Shown here one piece after another: positions 32,501 to 45,190 of a stretch of DNA of 64,000 nucleotides. Both the position numbers and the translations under genes were made by a program. The notes beneath the pieces are model-generated. The model was not told the origin of the DNA and did no database searches. It saw only the letters and a program-made list of their open reading frames with translations. The first letter of the stretch is position 1; every line of letters starts with the position of its first letter. Source of the stretch: Liquidambar formosana (lineage: Eukaryota; Streptophyta; Magnoliopsida; Saxifragales; Altingiaceae); contig CM077831.1 of NCBI GenBank assembly GCA_039720395.1, positions 2,019,001 to 2,083,000 of the forward strand. The letters are read 5' to 3'.

Positions 32501-34556
32501 TTTGTAGTTCGTAGAAATAGGTGTCCATAAATAATCTCTGATTGTGAAGGCTAAGAACATTATTGTGGAATTTTCAACCTCCGATTTGTCGTAGCAAGGA
32601 GCATCCCCCTTAGGTTCTCCATCTAACCTGTTGAATATCCCATTCTCCCTTTACCTTTTATAAAACAATGTTGCTGATTGTGACTAGGAATGATAATTTT
32701 GCTTGACTAACTTCACAGTTGCGATCTGGACAGTGTGGTTAACGTTTGGCATTCAATATGACCCCTTAAACTTGTTTGTATCGTTTTATGAGGCCTCGCT
32801 TTATTTTGCTGTTGAGTGCTCAGTGCTTCACACCATTTATTAGCCACAATAACCTAAAGAAGCCAATCAAGACCCAAAACCCAGCTATAAAGTAAAGGGA
32901 ATAAGCTCAAAGCACAATTTGGGATACTTTTTAATAGCTTTAAATCATCACAAAAACTCTCCTATAATTAGTTAAAAACTGTAGATTTGAAGATACTTAT
33001 CTCACTGCGCAACAAAAATCCATAGGTACCCTTTATTCTTCCAAATGACCAAACTTAACATGAGATCAGACCACTTTGTTTCAAATCTGAGCAAAAGTTG
33101 ATCCAAAAACATCCAGATCTAGGAATTATTTTTTATTTTTATTTTTTATTTGGAAAAAGTGAAGATGAGGTGCCAAGATGTATGTTGCCCAACAGCTTGT
33201 ATTAGCTTGTATTAGTTTGAAATAGCTTGTATTAGCGTATAGGGTTAGTTAACTGATTAGTTGAGAGTTGTAGAGTTCTTTCCCTTAGTACTATTTATAT
33301 TAGGATCAGGCAGAATATATAATAATGCCCTCATCATAATAAACTTATAAAATAAAGAGAGTAATAATTTCCCAACAAGATGACACTGTTCTTTCTCCCC
33401 CACTTTGAAGAATGCTTGGTAACCCTAGGAAGAATAGAAGAAGAGAACCTCTTATATTACATTATAAATGATAAAAAGTAAATATAATAGAATGGAGCTT
33501 GATGAGTCTACCTCTAGTGCCAGTCAAGAAAAATCAAGAATAGTCAAGAATATACAGTAGCTCTTGTGGAGCGAATGGTGGTTATTTTGATGTATATACT
33601 TTACTTTGATTTATGTAGGGTGATTGATAAATATGATGATGGTATTATTTGATTTAACAAATTATGATGATCCTTATTGACTTTAGGAATTTCTATGATT
33701 ATGTCTTATCTATGATTTCTGAATATAGATTTATATTAATGCATGTGATAATTGAAACTTCATTTGTTATATAAGAAGTATTTTTCCAACTAGGCAGTTG
33801 TAGCTGACTCTAACATTAACATTTTAGGCATTTGCATTGGAGATTTGCAATAGAAGTAGAAGGAGCAAAGATTTGCTAGGATTTTTTTATCATCCTATTA
33901 TTTTTATCTTTGGTTATTTGTATTGAATTTTGTAATTAAAGTTTATTATAATATTTTATAGATGTATTATTGATAATTTATGAGTTAACGACAACTTTCG
34001 CATATTTCCAAGTTTTGCAATAGATTCTTGAACTTTCATAATTTTGGAAAATTTGTTTTTTCGTGCTCATAGATTTGAATGTGTTTTTATTATTTATGCT
34101 TTGAAATTCAAGGTGTGACAAAGTGTAAGTGTACATGGATAATCATATGAATGAATTAAGTAGGCTTGTTAGAAATCTTGTTAATTTCTTGACTTGTTAC
34201 TTATATATTGGAAATTTTTGTGGTTGATATAGGGTTAGGGAGTTGGTTTGTCTTCTCATGCTAAGAACACATGCTTAATTCATTAATAACATTGTTGTAA
34301 GTTAATTTACTAGTGTCTGGGTTTTAACGTGGCTCATGCTCATTTTCTTAGTTTGTAAGAGACCCTGTTAATTTTCCTGTTACTTATGTTGTAAATTTTT
34401 CTGTAATGTAGGGTGACATGGGGGATGGTAAGAATACTCGGGGATGGTAAGATTACAAGCTTGATTTATTTATACTGTTGTTAATAATGCATATTGTAAC
34501 TCACTTTTCTAGTGTTAGACATTGAGAGGACTCATTTTGATGTTGCAGAGACTTAG
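29190..34556 (+). CDS. Predicted host gene: presequence-like leader plus I29 propeptide domain
   Basis: Proposed exons: 29190-29589, 31815-32173, 34412-34427 and 34549-34556. Exon 1 ends in phase 1 at a GT donor; exon 2 begins after TGTAG and restores a GAG codon, so the frame is kept, and it ends in phase 0 at GAT|GTAAGT. Exon 1 encodes a 35-residue unit three times, rich in Ser, Arg and Lys without acidic residues, then 'LLQRYST', as in mitochondrial presequences. Exon 2 matches an I29 cathepsin propeptide domain: an ERFNIN-like helix ('EKKRRFKVFKKNAKEL') and 'MDLNSFADWTREDL'. No C1 peptidase domain follows, so the product may be a free inhibitor-like protein in the organelle. The last two small exons are guesses that give a short tail and a TAG. 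Which gene this is I do not know; a pseudogene is possible. Confidence 0.6.
29777..31702. mobile_element. hAT-like non-autonomous element in the first intron
   Basis: The terminal inverted repeat CCTGTTTGGGAA / TTCCCAAACAGG is flanked by ACGTAGTG (29769-29776) and CCGTAGTG (31703-31710), an 8-bp TSD with one mismatch. Length is 1926 bp with no transposase ORF. The subterminal region is rich in 'agcacttttg / caaaagtgct'-type motifs. Removing it leaves an intron of about 290 bases. Confidence 0.7.
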
Positions 34557-35090
34557 GTAGCTTGAGTGGTTGCTGTGGTGATTGAAAGGCAAGTTGGGGG
34601 CTTTGTGGTTGATTTAAAATATGTTTTGGTGCTTGGCTTGTGGTTGTGCTTTTTTAATAGTTGTGTTTCAGGGTTTGGTTGAATCTCTTTGGATAATTTG
34701 GTACAATTGTTTGTTTTGTAATTTGGATGGGGTTGGTTAAATTATGTTAGGATTTTTGGTTCTATATTTTGTGTTGTTAGATACTTAGATGGTTAAAACT
34801 ATATTTAGATAGTTTGGATTGTTAGGATATTATGTGATGGGTGGTTGAACCCCTTTTCCATGGTTTTTTTTATGATGACAGTTTGGAGTTTGAACAAGTA
34901 TTTTGTTATGTATGACAATGTTTAGCTACTTAATTAGCCTTTTGGATAGGTTGATTAATAATGTGTTTATTCTCATGGAATGGAGGGTAACATATGGGTA
35001 TGTTCATATTCAGGTTTTCTTGCTTACAGAGTTGTAGGTTTGCATTTGGGGGAATATAAGGACAGTTGCTATATCTAGGGGTGTAAAATG
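32174..35090 (+). other. Introns and 3' region of the I29 gene, and intergenic sequence
   Basis: AT-rich, with no mobile-element boundary recognised. The only coding signal is the possible micro-exon at 34412. The duplicated GGGGATGGTAAG near 34421 and 34440 offers two donor sites. Confidence 0.5.
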
Positions 35091-35099
35091 CTGATTAAA

Positions 35100-35290
35100 A
35101 AGAATAAAATAAAATCTTGGGGTGTAAAATGGGTTGGGTTGCTCTTCATGCGGGTTGGGCTAGTCGGGCTGTACTATTATTTGGGCTAGGCCAAAGAAAG
35201 CTTGGTCTCAGGCTTAGGACATGCTTTGGGCTTATATCGGGCTTTGTGCTTAGCCCAAGCCTAATTTGAGCCAACTATTATTTATTTATT
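35100..35290. repeat. GGGCT-rich repeat fragment
   Basis: 'gggttgggct', 'gggctaggcc' and 'cttagcccaagcc' resemble the outer parts of the repeat at 28520-29057. Confidence 0.4.
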
Positions 35291-35300
35291 TTTTCCTTGA

Positions 35301-35396
35301 GAGGGGGGCTATTGCAATCCCTCAAATTTATTTGTAAATCCCACTTCTTTTCACTTTTAATGTTTAATGAAAAATATAAAAGGTTTTAATGAAAAT
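35301..35396. mobile_element. Half copy of the foldback MITE
   Basis: Only the left terminal inverted repeat is present ('gaggggggctattgcaatccc' through 'atgaaaaatataaaaggttt'). Confidence 0.6.
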
Positions 35397-35931
35397 TAGC
35401 CATGCACAAAGTGATGGTCCATGGTCCAACACAAGTCTACAGTAAAGGAACAAAATCCAGATTCAAAACAAAGGCATCAAGACTTGAAACATATATATAG
35501 ACTACTAGAATCTAACAAACATACACATTTGTGTGGATATAATACATATAGCTAGATCTAGGATGATTAGAGGGATTTGAAGAAGAAACAGGGCAAAAGG
35601 AGCATACTTTTCTTGCTTGACAAGAGCAGAGGTGGCAGAGTGAAGACCGGTGAGGTGAGGAGAGTGAGAGCGGTGGAGGGAGATGGTGAGTAAGCCATAT
35701 ACCTGTTGGAAGACATTTTTTTCAGTGAATTAGGAGTTAGATCGTGGCCAGATTTACGATGGGGCTGGTAGGGATCCCAACCAGACACTTTGAAAATAGC
35801 GTTGGTGGAAAAAATGTATATATAGTAGAGGGTATATATGATGAGGAAAGGAGAGATGGTGCAATTATTTTGTACAACTGCGTGCTCCAACAGTTAACAC
35901 CAGCAATGGCCAATGGATGATATATTACTTT

Positions 35932-36345
35932 GAGTGAGGCTATTGCCACCACATAAAGTACTCAAAGCCCCCCCCATTAGTTTACATTTTTTTAGGTTTT
36001 ATGAAAAATATAAAAGGTTTTTACAAAAATTAATCGCATTGTTCACTAGAAAACATTATTTTGAACAACTTTGTAGAAGAAATTTTTTCCAAAATCTATC
36101 ATTTAAGCAGACTTTTTGGCCTTTTACAATCTCTATTTCATTTTCCATGAAAAATTGCCAAAAAGTCTACTTAAATGACAAATTTTGGAAAAACTTTCTT
36201 CTACAAAGTTCTCCAAATGATGTTTTCTAGTAGACTATGTGATTAGTTTTCATAAAATTTTTTTTTTATATTTTTCATAAAACCTTAAAAATGTAAATTA
36301 AATGGGGTGCTTAGAATATTGTATGTGGTGGCAATAGCTTGGCCC
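35932..36345. mobile_element. Foldback MITE, Mutator-like, copy 2
   Basis: 414 bp with long inverted halves (GGCTATTGCCACCACATA...) and a 9-bp TSD, TATTACTTT, at 35923-35931 and 36346-36354. It is the same family as 25112-25509: both share 'atgaaaaatataaaaggttttt' and 'gtagactttttggc'-type internal sequence. Confidence 0.88.
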
Positions 36346-36420
36346 TATTACTTTATAGTAATAGTAGAAATGGAAATTACATTAACAGCACATCACACCT
36401 ACTGCTGTCCTAGCAAGCTG

Positions 36421-38558
36421 TGTAAGGCCCTAAACACTAAGTATAGATAGTATTATGTGTATATAATGCATCATTAGAGTATAAACACTTTAGTTTAAGC
36501 ATGGACATTTGCATTAGTATGGTTTTTATGGGTGAGAAATCTTGAAGATTGTTACTGCAGAAAAATTTAGCTAAGTGTTGGAAAAATTGACTTTTTATAA
36601 AATTCTAATTTTCAAGATAATTTTTGGCGGTAATTGAATCTTGTATTTTTATAAGACATCTCTGATTTTATGGGATTTTATTATCATGTTTAGAGTGGTT
36701 AACTCACATTGTTAATTTTGAAAATCCTGTTGGGAATAAGTTTTCGTACTAAAAGTGGAAAATGAGATTTTGATATACTTTGGAATTTGATTTTTCTGAT
36801 ATTTTATTTGGATTCAAATTGGGGGTGGGGAGAGGGGGCGGGGGGGGGGAGTTGTTTGCATTAAATAACTTAATAGTAAATCTTTCGATTTACTTAAATG
36901 TTTTTAATGTAACTAAGGCTGTGACCAGTACTATTGGGAGTGTTGTCTGACTGACAGTGCATTACTGCATTCTGAACTGCCTGTGTTCCAAACTATTTCA
37001 GACATCTGATAAAACCAGAGAGGCTCATTTTTTGACCTTACACTTTTACACGTTTGAAATGCTCCAGAGACTGTTTTTAAAAATAGACTTAAATGACCAA
37101 AATACCCTTCCAAACCCCTTTTTACTTATTGTAACTCGACCCCCAACTCATTTTCAGTTGATTTTGAGAGAGTTAGAAAGAGAGGGGGAGAGAGAGAGAA
37201 TGGGTTAGGGTTTGGGTTTGGGTTTCAAACCAGTGAGAGCTCACATCTTTGCTACATTTTCACTAGATCTCACCTCTAGGTTTTCTTAGGGTTTGCACTT
37301 TAAAGGTTTGCATTGGGTCTTGGAGGCTAGATCTTGAACTTAGGGCGTGGATCTATGCATATATCATCTCATCCTTGCATTCTTCATCATATTGTTAAGG
37401 TAGGTGCAATTTTCTCTAAGGTAGATCAATGATATGTTGAGTGACATGTTTACTTCCATGAATGGTATTTAAGAGTCATTTACATGTATTTCATGTTTTC
37501 CATGTTAGTATTTATGTATTTATGGTTTTCCTGAGATTTGGAAAACGGGTATTTAAAAGGTTGAATTTTTATTTACATTTTCTTATCAATCTCAAAGGGA
37601 ATGAGTTAAATTCTTGATTTTGGAAAGTTTTATGGATTCTCCAAAATGTATTGTGTGACAAATATTTGAATATTTCATTTTGGGAATGTTTCTATGGATC
37701 TATGACGGTTTTGATGGATTTGGGATGCCTAAAATGATGGTGGAGGGTCTTCAGTCATGGGAGTTCAGTTTTGTCTCTCCTGAGAATCCTAGGGTTCTGT
37801 TCGTTTCTCGAATTTTGGGCGGAAGTCCATATACCGCGCGAGAGCCCCTTTTTGGGGAGGATTATTACTAGTTGAGGTTGAGCTGGAAATCAGCCCCATT
37901 CATCATTGTGGCATCATTGGGAAATAGAAATGAGTTTTTTGGATTCAACTTGGTTATATGTTTCAATGGATATGGTTATGGTTTAGTAAAACCTACTTTT
38001 TTCTTTTAACTGTTGTGTATATGTATGTATGGTTTTTAAGATCTTGGTAGACCTTTTAGAAAATTGTTTCCTACTGAGTTTATCTAACTCCCTTTTTTAT
38101 ATAGACTGTTGCAGAGAATACTAAGGGAGGTGAGACCTCACCTTGATGCACATGGATGTTGCATTTTGCTTGTGTTATGAAGACTACATTTTGGCTTTAA
38201 TCTTAGAACTATGTCATGTATCTAGCTTATGTTTTATTTAGGCCATAGTGCCAAGGACATGTATTTATTAGGTGTAGATAACTGTAAACTTAATTATGGA
38301 TGTATGTATGGACATGTGGATTATGATGCAGCTCATGATATTATGATGGATGGATGGAATGAATGTTTACAAATATTTATCTTTAAACAGGATACGGGTT
38401 TACCATGGGATGCTCCATATGCGGATGGGTTATGTTGAAATTTTTTCTGTATCAAAATATTTTTTGTTCACTACCATCCATGCTATATAGTTTTGTTTTA
38501 ATTAAATTAAATCATTTTACTCCTTTTTGTTCCGGCTTGGTAAGCCTGGGTCGTGACA
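36421..38558 (+). mobile_element. Solo LTR ending GGTCGTGACA, copy 1
   Basis: 2138 bp from TGTAAGGCCC to GGGTCGTGACA with TSD AGCTG (36416-36420 and 38559-38563). It contains a GA-rich leader at 37165-37200. It aligns with the solo LTR at 56476-62344. This LTR type looks like those of Ty3/gypsy chromoviruses, but no coding sequence is present to confirm it. Confidence 0.88.
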
Positions 38559-38563
38559 AGCTG

Positions 38564-39706
38564 TATGTTCCATGATGAGCTTCATCTTTCCATGCCCCCT
38601 ACTTTTGCCATGATGAGGTTCGGTTTAGCGTGACAGAGGAATCTATTTTGCATTTTCATAGTCAAAGTTAAGCGAGCTTAAGGTGAGCTAGTGGTTTTTG
38701 ACACTTAGAAGCCTCAAAAAACACAAGTCCAAGTTCAACTTTTCACTCTTCCGTGAGTAAAAGATTTATTTTGTGTGTTAATTAGCATAAGATGGCTGTT
38801 ATCTTTGCACATGTTTCAATGGATTAATTAGGCTTAAGGTTTAGGTGCCTATTAACCAAAAACTAACAAAATAAATGTTTTGGTGATGACATTCTTGTTG
38901 AAGTCCATGGCTAGTGAGATCATGATCTATTAGCTTCTGATCCGTGCATACAATACAATGGTGCTTATAAAGTTTAGCATTTATTGTTGTTCTTCATATT
39001 GGTGGTATTACGTCAATAGGATGATTAGACATTCAATTATTTAAAGTAAGATAACTATTTTTTTTGTCTTCTAGTTGACACATTGTCCATAAACAAAGTA
39101 TGTGAATGAAATTGATAACTTTAATATTTTCGACTTTTGAGTCTTCTAATTTTTCGCTGTATAGGTAGTTTTATCAACAGCAACATTGTTTGCAAGTCAC
39201 AATCAGGATAAAGAGGGAATGCCCCCATAGCAATGAGGGTTTTTAATGAGTGATTTGGACTAATTTTTTGGAATTAAAAAAAAAAAAAAAAAAAAAAATA
39301 TTGAAAAAGAAGAAGCTCACGTATGGAGTTTGGTATTGATGAGATCTTATTGCTTGCAATTCCAAAACTTCCCTTTCCTAACAAAAGACTCATCTCTGAG
39401 TGTTTCAATTGGATACCTCCCTTAAATAAAGTCAATTTTAAGCCAAAAAAATTGGTGAAAACTTGTTCAAAGTTTAAAGTTTTCATATTGAACTAAGAGG
39501 TTAAAAATAAATAAATAAATAAATGAAGTAAAATTAGAAAAATATTGCAGTAAGTATTACACTTTCGGCCATACGATGTGGTTATTTTCAATTCCATGAG
39601 AATAACCACATTACTATTCAAACTTGTCCAAAAAGCTGTCATAACATATTAAAGTTACTCAACCCAATTAAAAAAAAAAAAAAAAAAAAAAACCATACAA
39701 AAGGCG
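38564..39706. other. AT-rich sequence, nothing recognised
   Basis: Poly-A runs at 39277-39298 and 39670-39692; no ORF or repeat structure supported. Confidence 0.6.
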
Positions 39707-41170
39707 TGTAAACACCCCATTTTGTATCGGTTGTCATTTTGATTTTTGGGGCCTAATGATGAGTTTAGTGAAATTATTCATGAATTATCTTTAAAGAATT
39801 AGTTCAAATTACATCATGGGATTATTGGTTAAAAATAAAGAAAAATTATTTCATTAAACGAAGTTATTTTTCTCGTACCACTAGCATGTGTACATATGTG
39901 ATAGGCGTGTGTACGCACATATGATATATGCGTATGCGTGTTAGCAGTCACTCTCCTAATTATTAGAAAAGATAATTTCTCATTCCTTTTTAAATTAGAA
40001 GACTTTTTTAATTATTGGTAATATCTATTGATTATTCACCAAGTAAACCTAGTCTAGAAAGGAAAGGTAAATCCTAATTTTTCTATATAAATACTCTTAT
40101 AATGCCTTAGAGGAAAGAGGGAGGAATTGGGCTTTTAGAGAGTGAAATTCGTCATAATTTAGTTGTAGGTTTTTAAAAAACCAATGGGCGTATTTTAGTC
40201 ATAACTTCTGATTCCGAACATGTAATTTGATGAAATTGGTCTTTTTAGAAATATAATTCAATTCTCTACAAATTTATATTTCATGAGTTTTGTCTTATTT
40301 CAACGTTTTCATACTGAAAAACTCGATTGAAGCTTTTGCTGTTGCAATGAAAACCACTTTTCTTTTCTCCTATTTTCTCTTTCGTTTTCTCTTTCCCTTC
40401 AAAGTCGAGAGAAGTTTGATTCCTTTGTTGTGATAACACTTGGACGAAAAAGAAGATTCGTGTTGGTTTGATTCATTTCAAAGACTTGAGGGGACACGAA
40501 CAAGTATAAAGTCGGTAAATTTGGTTTTATTTAACTTTTTATTATAGTTCTTCTTTTATTATTTTTATGTTTACATTTATTTTATTTTATTTTTGTCTAA
40601 AGCGTGATTAGTATGATTTAGGTTTAGTTTTATATTTGTATTTATTTTTATATATTTTATTTATTAAAAATGAATGAAGTAGATTAAAATTGAGTAATTG
40701 TAGTTTTGTGTAGTATGCCCATGGGATGCATAAACAACTATTGTAGTTGCGTATGCAACCCACTTGGGTAGTGAGGCTCTTTCTTCTGATTTATATTGTT
40801 TTCCTTTACTGACAATGCATAATACAGTTTAATAGTGGATTTTAACGATTCTGTGTGAAATGCCTATTAGGTGCGTACGCACTTATCAGTGATGCGTACG
40901 CACCTTACCTCGGTAGACAAATTTTTGGCTTGTTTATGTCCTTGTTTCTTGTTAGCTGATACCTTTTATTTCTCTGTATATTCTGATCTCTGCTTTCTGA
41001 TATATTTTTGGTTCTCTTTTCTTTATTTTCTTTATTCATTGTTTTAGTAATTGTGTCTACTATTATTTGTTTGCATTATTAAGGGTGGAATTTAGTCAAA
41101 CACTTAATTAATTAAAGCTAATAATTATGTGTGGGGGCCGAAATCAAAAGGGCATTGCTTGGTGCCTTAT
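39707..41170 (+). mobile_element. TGCGTACGCA-family LTR, truncated at its 3' end
   Basis: It begins TGTAAACACCCC and follows the element A LTR until 'gggcattgcttggtgcctta', where the minus-strand Tat-like LTR starts. It carries decayed palindromes at 39890-39945 and good ones at 40870-40905. Confidence 0.8.
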
Positions 41171-42805
41171 GTGAACCCTGGAAAACGGCCCACAAGGATT
41201 TGGCGAAAGAAAAGATGGAATGGGTGAAAGACAACAAACGAAAAGGAGTCGCCACCTCATTTTTTAGGGAAAAGAGGAAAACCATAAAAATGTTTTATTT
41301 TCAAAACCACATGACTCCATTTAAGGAAAAGCAAAGTCTTTGAAACCAGAAAATTGGATTCGGGGGCTAAGTTATGACGTGGGAAGGTTCTGGGCAAAAG
41401 CCCATAGGCACCCACATCGCCCGAGTTGGTCTCTTAATTTGATTGGGCTAACTTAAGATCTTTTTTCACTCAAATATCAACATATATCATCACAAGGCAG
41501 CATGCATATCATATATTTCATCCAATCATCCATGCATAATCACTCAAATAAAGCAAAATAGAAAAAAAAAAAGAAGAAAAGAAAAGAAAAACCTAGGATA
41601 CTTGGATCCTAGAACGGACTTGAGCCTCATGAAGAGCGCCTACGTACCATGCAGCGAAATACATGGATCAAAGTCCACGTAGTTCGAATAGAATAGGGTT
41701 ACAACCTAATACAAACCTATGGTAAATACCCTAGGTTTCCTTATTTGAAAATATATTGATTTAGTCCAAAATCGAAAACTTCCACAAGAGGAAAACCTTG
41801 ATAGAAACCAGAATTTTATTGATGAAGGAAACCTTTGATAATCATCATATGTTCGTATTAAGAAGTAACCCTAGGAGGGAGAAGAGAAAAGAAAGAAGAA
41901 AAGTGAATTAGGGCACTTCATACCCTACTTACCTGAGCGCGAAAGCTCCAAACATTAGCCATTTTAGACCATAGCAGCCCTATTTGCAATAGGACAAGCA
42001 TTGTACCTGTTTGCACCCTTACAAGTGCACAAAATCATGCAAAGAGAACAAAATACTAATTTGGACAGAACCATGACAAGGCCTAAAATCATCCATTTAT
42101 CATGCAAACAACAAGAATAATGAATAACTAAGGACCTTAACTCAATCCTACATGCAATGACCTGACTAACATGCGTAAAAACCTACCAAAGACACTCTAA
42201 AAAGCATAAGAGACTCCAATAATATCAATAAACATGATAGCAAAGCACATTCTAACCAAAAAAGATGATATTTCACGTAAAATATGAAAATAGGCCTCCC
42301 TACGGCGAGCTTTCTTAAGCGAAACTATCCTAAGATAATTTTACATAAAAAAGTCGTTATGGGGAGGTGCAATCAGCATATCCTACGTAAAATATGTATA
42401 CTAGAACACAATAGAAGTGATTTCATGCTTAAACACATCACAAAAAGCTCTCATGCGAAACCTCACTCAACGAAAAGGATAATTATCCTTAGAAAAGGAT
42501 AATGTCTCCAAAAGACCTATAAAATATACTATATGAATGCAAACCTAGCATGATTCAACTATATGCAGCATATATAGAATGACTATGATGAGAAACAACT
42601 CAAAAAACTAGGCTAAGCATGCTGTATGAAACTTATGCGAATTCCGGGTTATCGAAACCCTAATTTCACAACCATGCATTAAAACCTATGAAACGACTCT
42701 AAGACATGCTCAAATCATCATGAATATCATTCATATCATATATATTAACTAACAGGAGCATCAATTCATGATAACAATCACAGCAACCTAAACATGTGAA
42801 TTATG
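41171..42805 (-). mobile_element. Minus-strand Tat-like LTR, 5' part lost
   Basis: The reverse complement ends GGGTTCACA at plus base 41171 and carries 'aggtggcgactcc', HP2 (41376-41420) and HP1 (41638-41686, with a TTCG loop). Element A interrupts it at 42806. Confidence 0.75.
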
Positions 42806-44116
42806 TGTAGACACCCCATTTTGCACCCGATGAGTCGGATTGGAAACGCCCTATGATGAGGTTAGTTCATATACTTTGAGAAACTTTGGAATTCGCCTAC
42901 ATGAGCCAAAAGAATTGCAGCTAAGAAATAAGGTGAAATTGCGAACATGGATGCGTACGCATGTATGGAGGTGCGTACGCATGGATTATGGTGCGTACGC
43001 ATCTCGTGCTTTCAGAACCTTTCTTTTCGGGCCACTTGCCCTCCAGATCAGAACTCTTTTCAAGGAACGTGTTACAACATGCTTAGGAGACCTAGATTTC
43101 GGGGAAAAAAAGGCAGAGACCCCTAATCCTATTTCCTATGCCAATATATAACCCGCTAGACACCTAAAGAAGGGGACTTTTTGGAGGGGACTGGAATCAA
43201 AGAGAGAAGGAAAGCTATAAGAATAGAAAGAGAGTATAGGAGGCTGCAATTTTGGAGGTTCAGAAGGAGTAGTTCTTAAAGGAATCAGAGTAGAGAACCC
43301 TGAGGGTAATATCTGCATCCTGCTTGCATGATTTACTTACTAAGCATGAAAATTCATATTCAATAAAGTAATATGTTACCATAAATGCCACATTAACTGC
43401 ATGATATTGATTGCATGTCATCACATAGTGGACTCTTTCCATAAGAGAACCTAGGGCTTCACGTATATTTCTGCATAAGCATCATATAATAGACTAGGGC
43501 TTAATTGTATGATGATTTGCTAGTATGAAAATTTCCTGTGTTACCATAGAAGTGATTTCAGACTTTAATCTGTAGGAGCTCACATGTACAATTTCTGACG
43601 GTATACAGTGAGTTTTGCGAGATGACATAAATTGCCAATGGGTGCGTACGCAACTATTGTATTGCGTATGCAGTATATGGTATGCGTACGCAGTAACTAA
43701 TACTGCGTACGCACATAAAGCATTGGCAGACAGTTTCTTTCTTTATTGTAGTTATTCTGATAGTTGGTTAATTCGTATTTTGTTTCTTTATGTTCATTTC
43801 GTGCCCTTTTATCTGTATCATATCATCATGATTTGCGTGCTGCTGTGGTTGAATGAATAGGGTTAATTTTGATTAGACATTAAATTAATTAAAGCCATTA
43901 ATCATGTGTGGGGGCTGGTTTCGACCGGGCGTGGCTGGGTGCCTAACACCTTCCCAGCTGCGTACCCTAGCTCCGAACCTGAATCTCTGGTTATGACGAG
44001 CTAGACCCTGCTAGGGTTCACTCGTTCCCATTATTGGGTGGCGACTCCTCTCCGTGTTAGTCCTTTGAGGCTAATGTGTATTCTCGAGCTATGTGGTTTA
44101 GGGCGTGGCGCTCACA
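42806..44116 (+). repeat. 5' LTR of element A (1311 bp)
   Basis: From TGTAGACACCCC to GGCGCTCACA. TATA box TATATAA at 43145-43151. Palindromes TGCGTACGCA at 42952, 42972 and 42992, and a second cluster at 43643-43713. HP2-like stem GGCTGGG / CCCAGC at 43933-43958. Confidence 0.9.
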
Positions 44117-44117
44117 G

Positions 44118-44135
44118 TGGCGACTCTATTGGGGA
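44118..44135 (+). other. Primer-binding site of element A
   Basis: TGGCGACTCT-ATTGGGGA, one base after the LTR end. It differs from the element 1 site at three positions (TCT for TCC, AT for GC), two of which could come from C-to-T changes. Confidence 0.75.
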
Positions 44136-45190
44136 TAGAGAGCTAGATTTCGTATAGTGATTTATGGCTTTACTTAATTTAAATTATTTAATTAGAAAAG
44201 ACCAAAATTGCACACACGCGCACTACCACCCCTTACCCTCGATGATAGTCTGATGAAAGGTATCGGGTCCCATTCGGGCCTATGGTTACTGGAAGTTGGC
44301 ATCATCAACCCACAGCCTGTGCCACTAGCCTGTAATAAGCTTGTGAGTACGCTAACGGGCCACTCTTTGAGTGCCCTAGCTTGGGTAAGCCTTGAAGGAG
44401 AAGTACCCCATTAACCAACACCACTAGTTACCCCACCAACCTTTGCATACCCTTGCTTGAATGTGTGCCATGTCATGTTGCATTCATATTAGGAATTCAT
44501 CGCGGGCTTGGGACGAGGCCCCCATTATCCATTAGCTATCTCAAGTTGAACCCAATTGAGGGAAGTTGTGTGAGATTGTTATTGGACTTGGACTTGTGTA
44601 AAATAATAAGAAAAAATACATGGGTCCATGATCCAAAAGAGAGTGAGGTGTGTGTATATTGGGCTGACTTGAGATAATTAATGGACTATGCGGGTTTAGT
44701 ATTAGGTTAATCTGTGTTGGCAATTAAATCCAAAATCCAGCTAAGAATCAAGTCCAAAGCAAGTTATATCCGAACTTAAGCACGAAAGAGTGGAGAATTA
44801 TTTGTAATTGGGCCTGACAAAAAAAAAAAAAAAAAAAAAAAAAAAGAAAAAAAGAAAAGAATGAATGTCAGGTTCGGGCCCAACTTGTTGAGAGGTGAGA
44901 GACATTTCTGTATTGGGCTTAAGTTAGTGAAATAACAGGCTTTGTGTCCACTTATTATACCTTGGGCATTTGGAAGATATAGTAAACATGACAAAGCCCA
45001 AGGTATAGTGAGCAATAATTGGGTAATCTTAATGGAACAACGTTGTTTATTCAAATAAAGGACATGGACTTGATAAGTTACACATGGCTAAATGCAGTAA
45101 AGGATTGGTCGATCACAGAAGAGTGCGCCAGGTTGTACTTGGATCCGATCACCTACATCCAACCGATTGAGGAAAGTGGAACCGGAACCA
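44136..45190 (+). other. 5' leader of element A
   Basis: Noncoding leader with a poly-A run near 44820-44845. No conserved ORF is evident. Confidence 0.6.
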
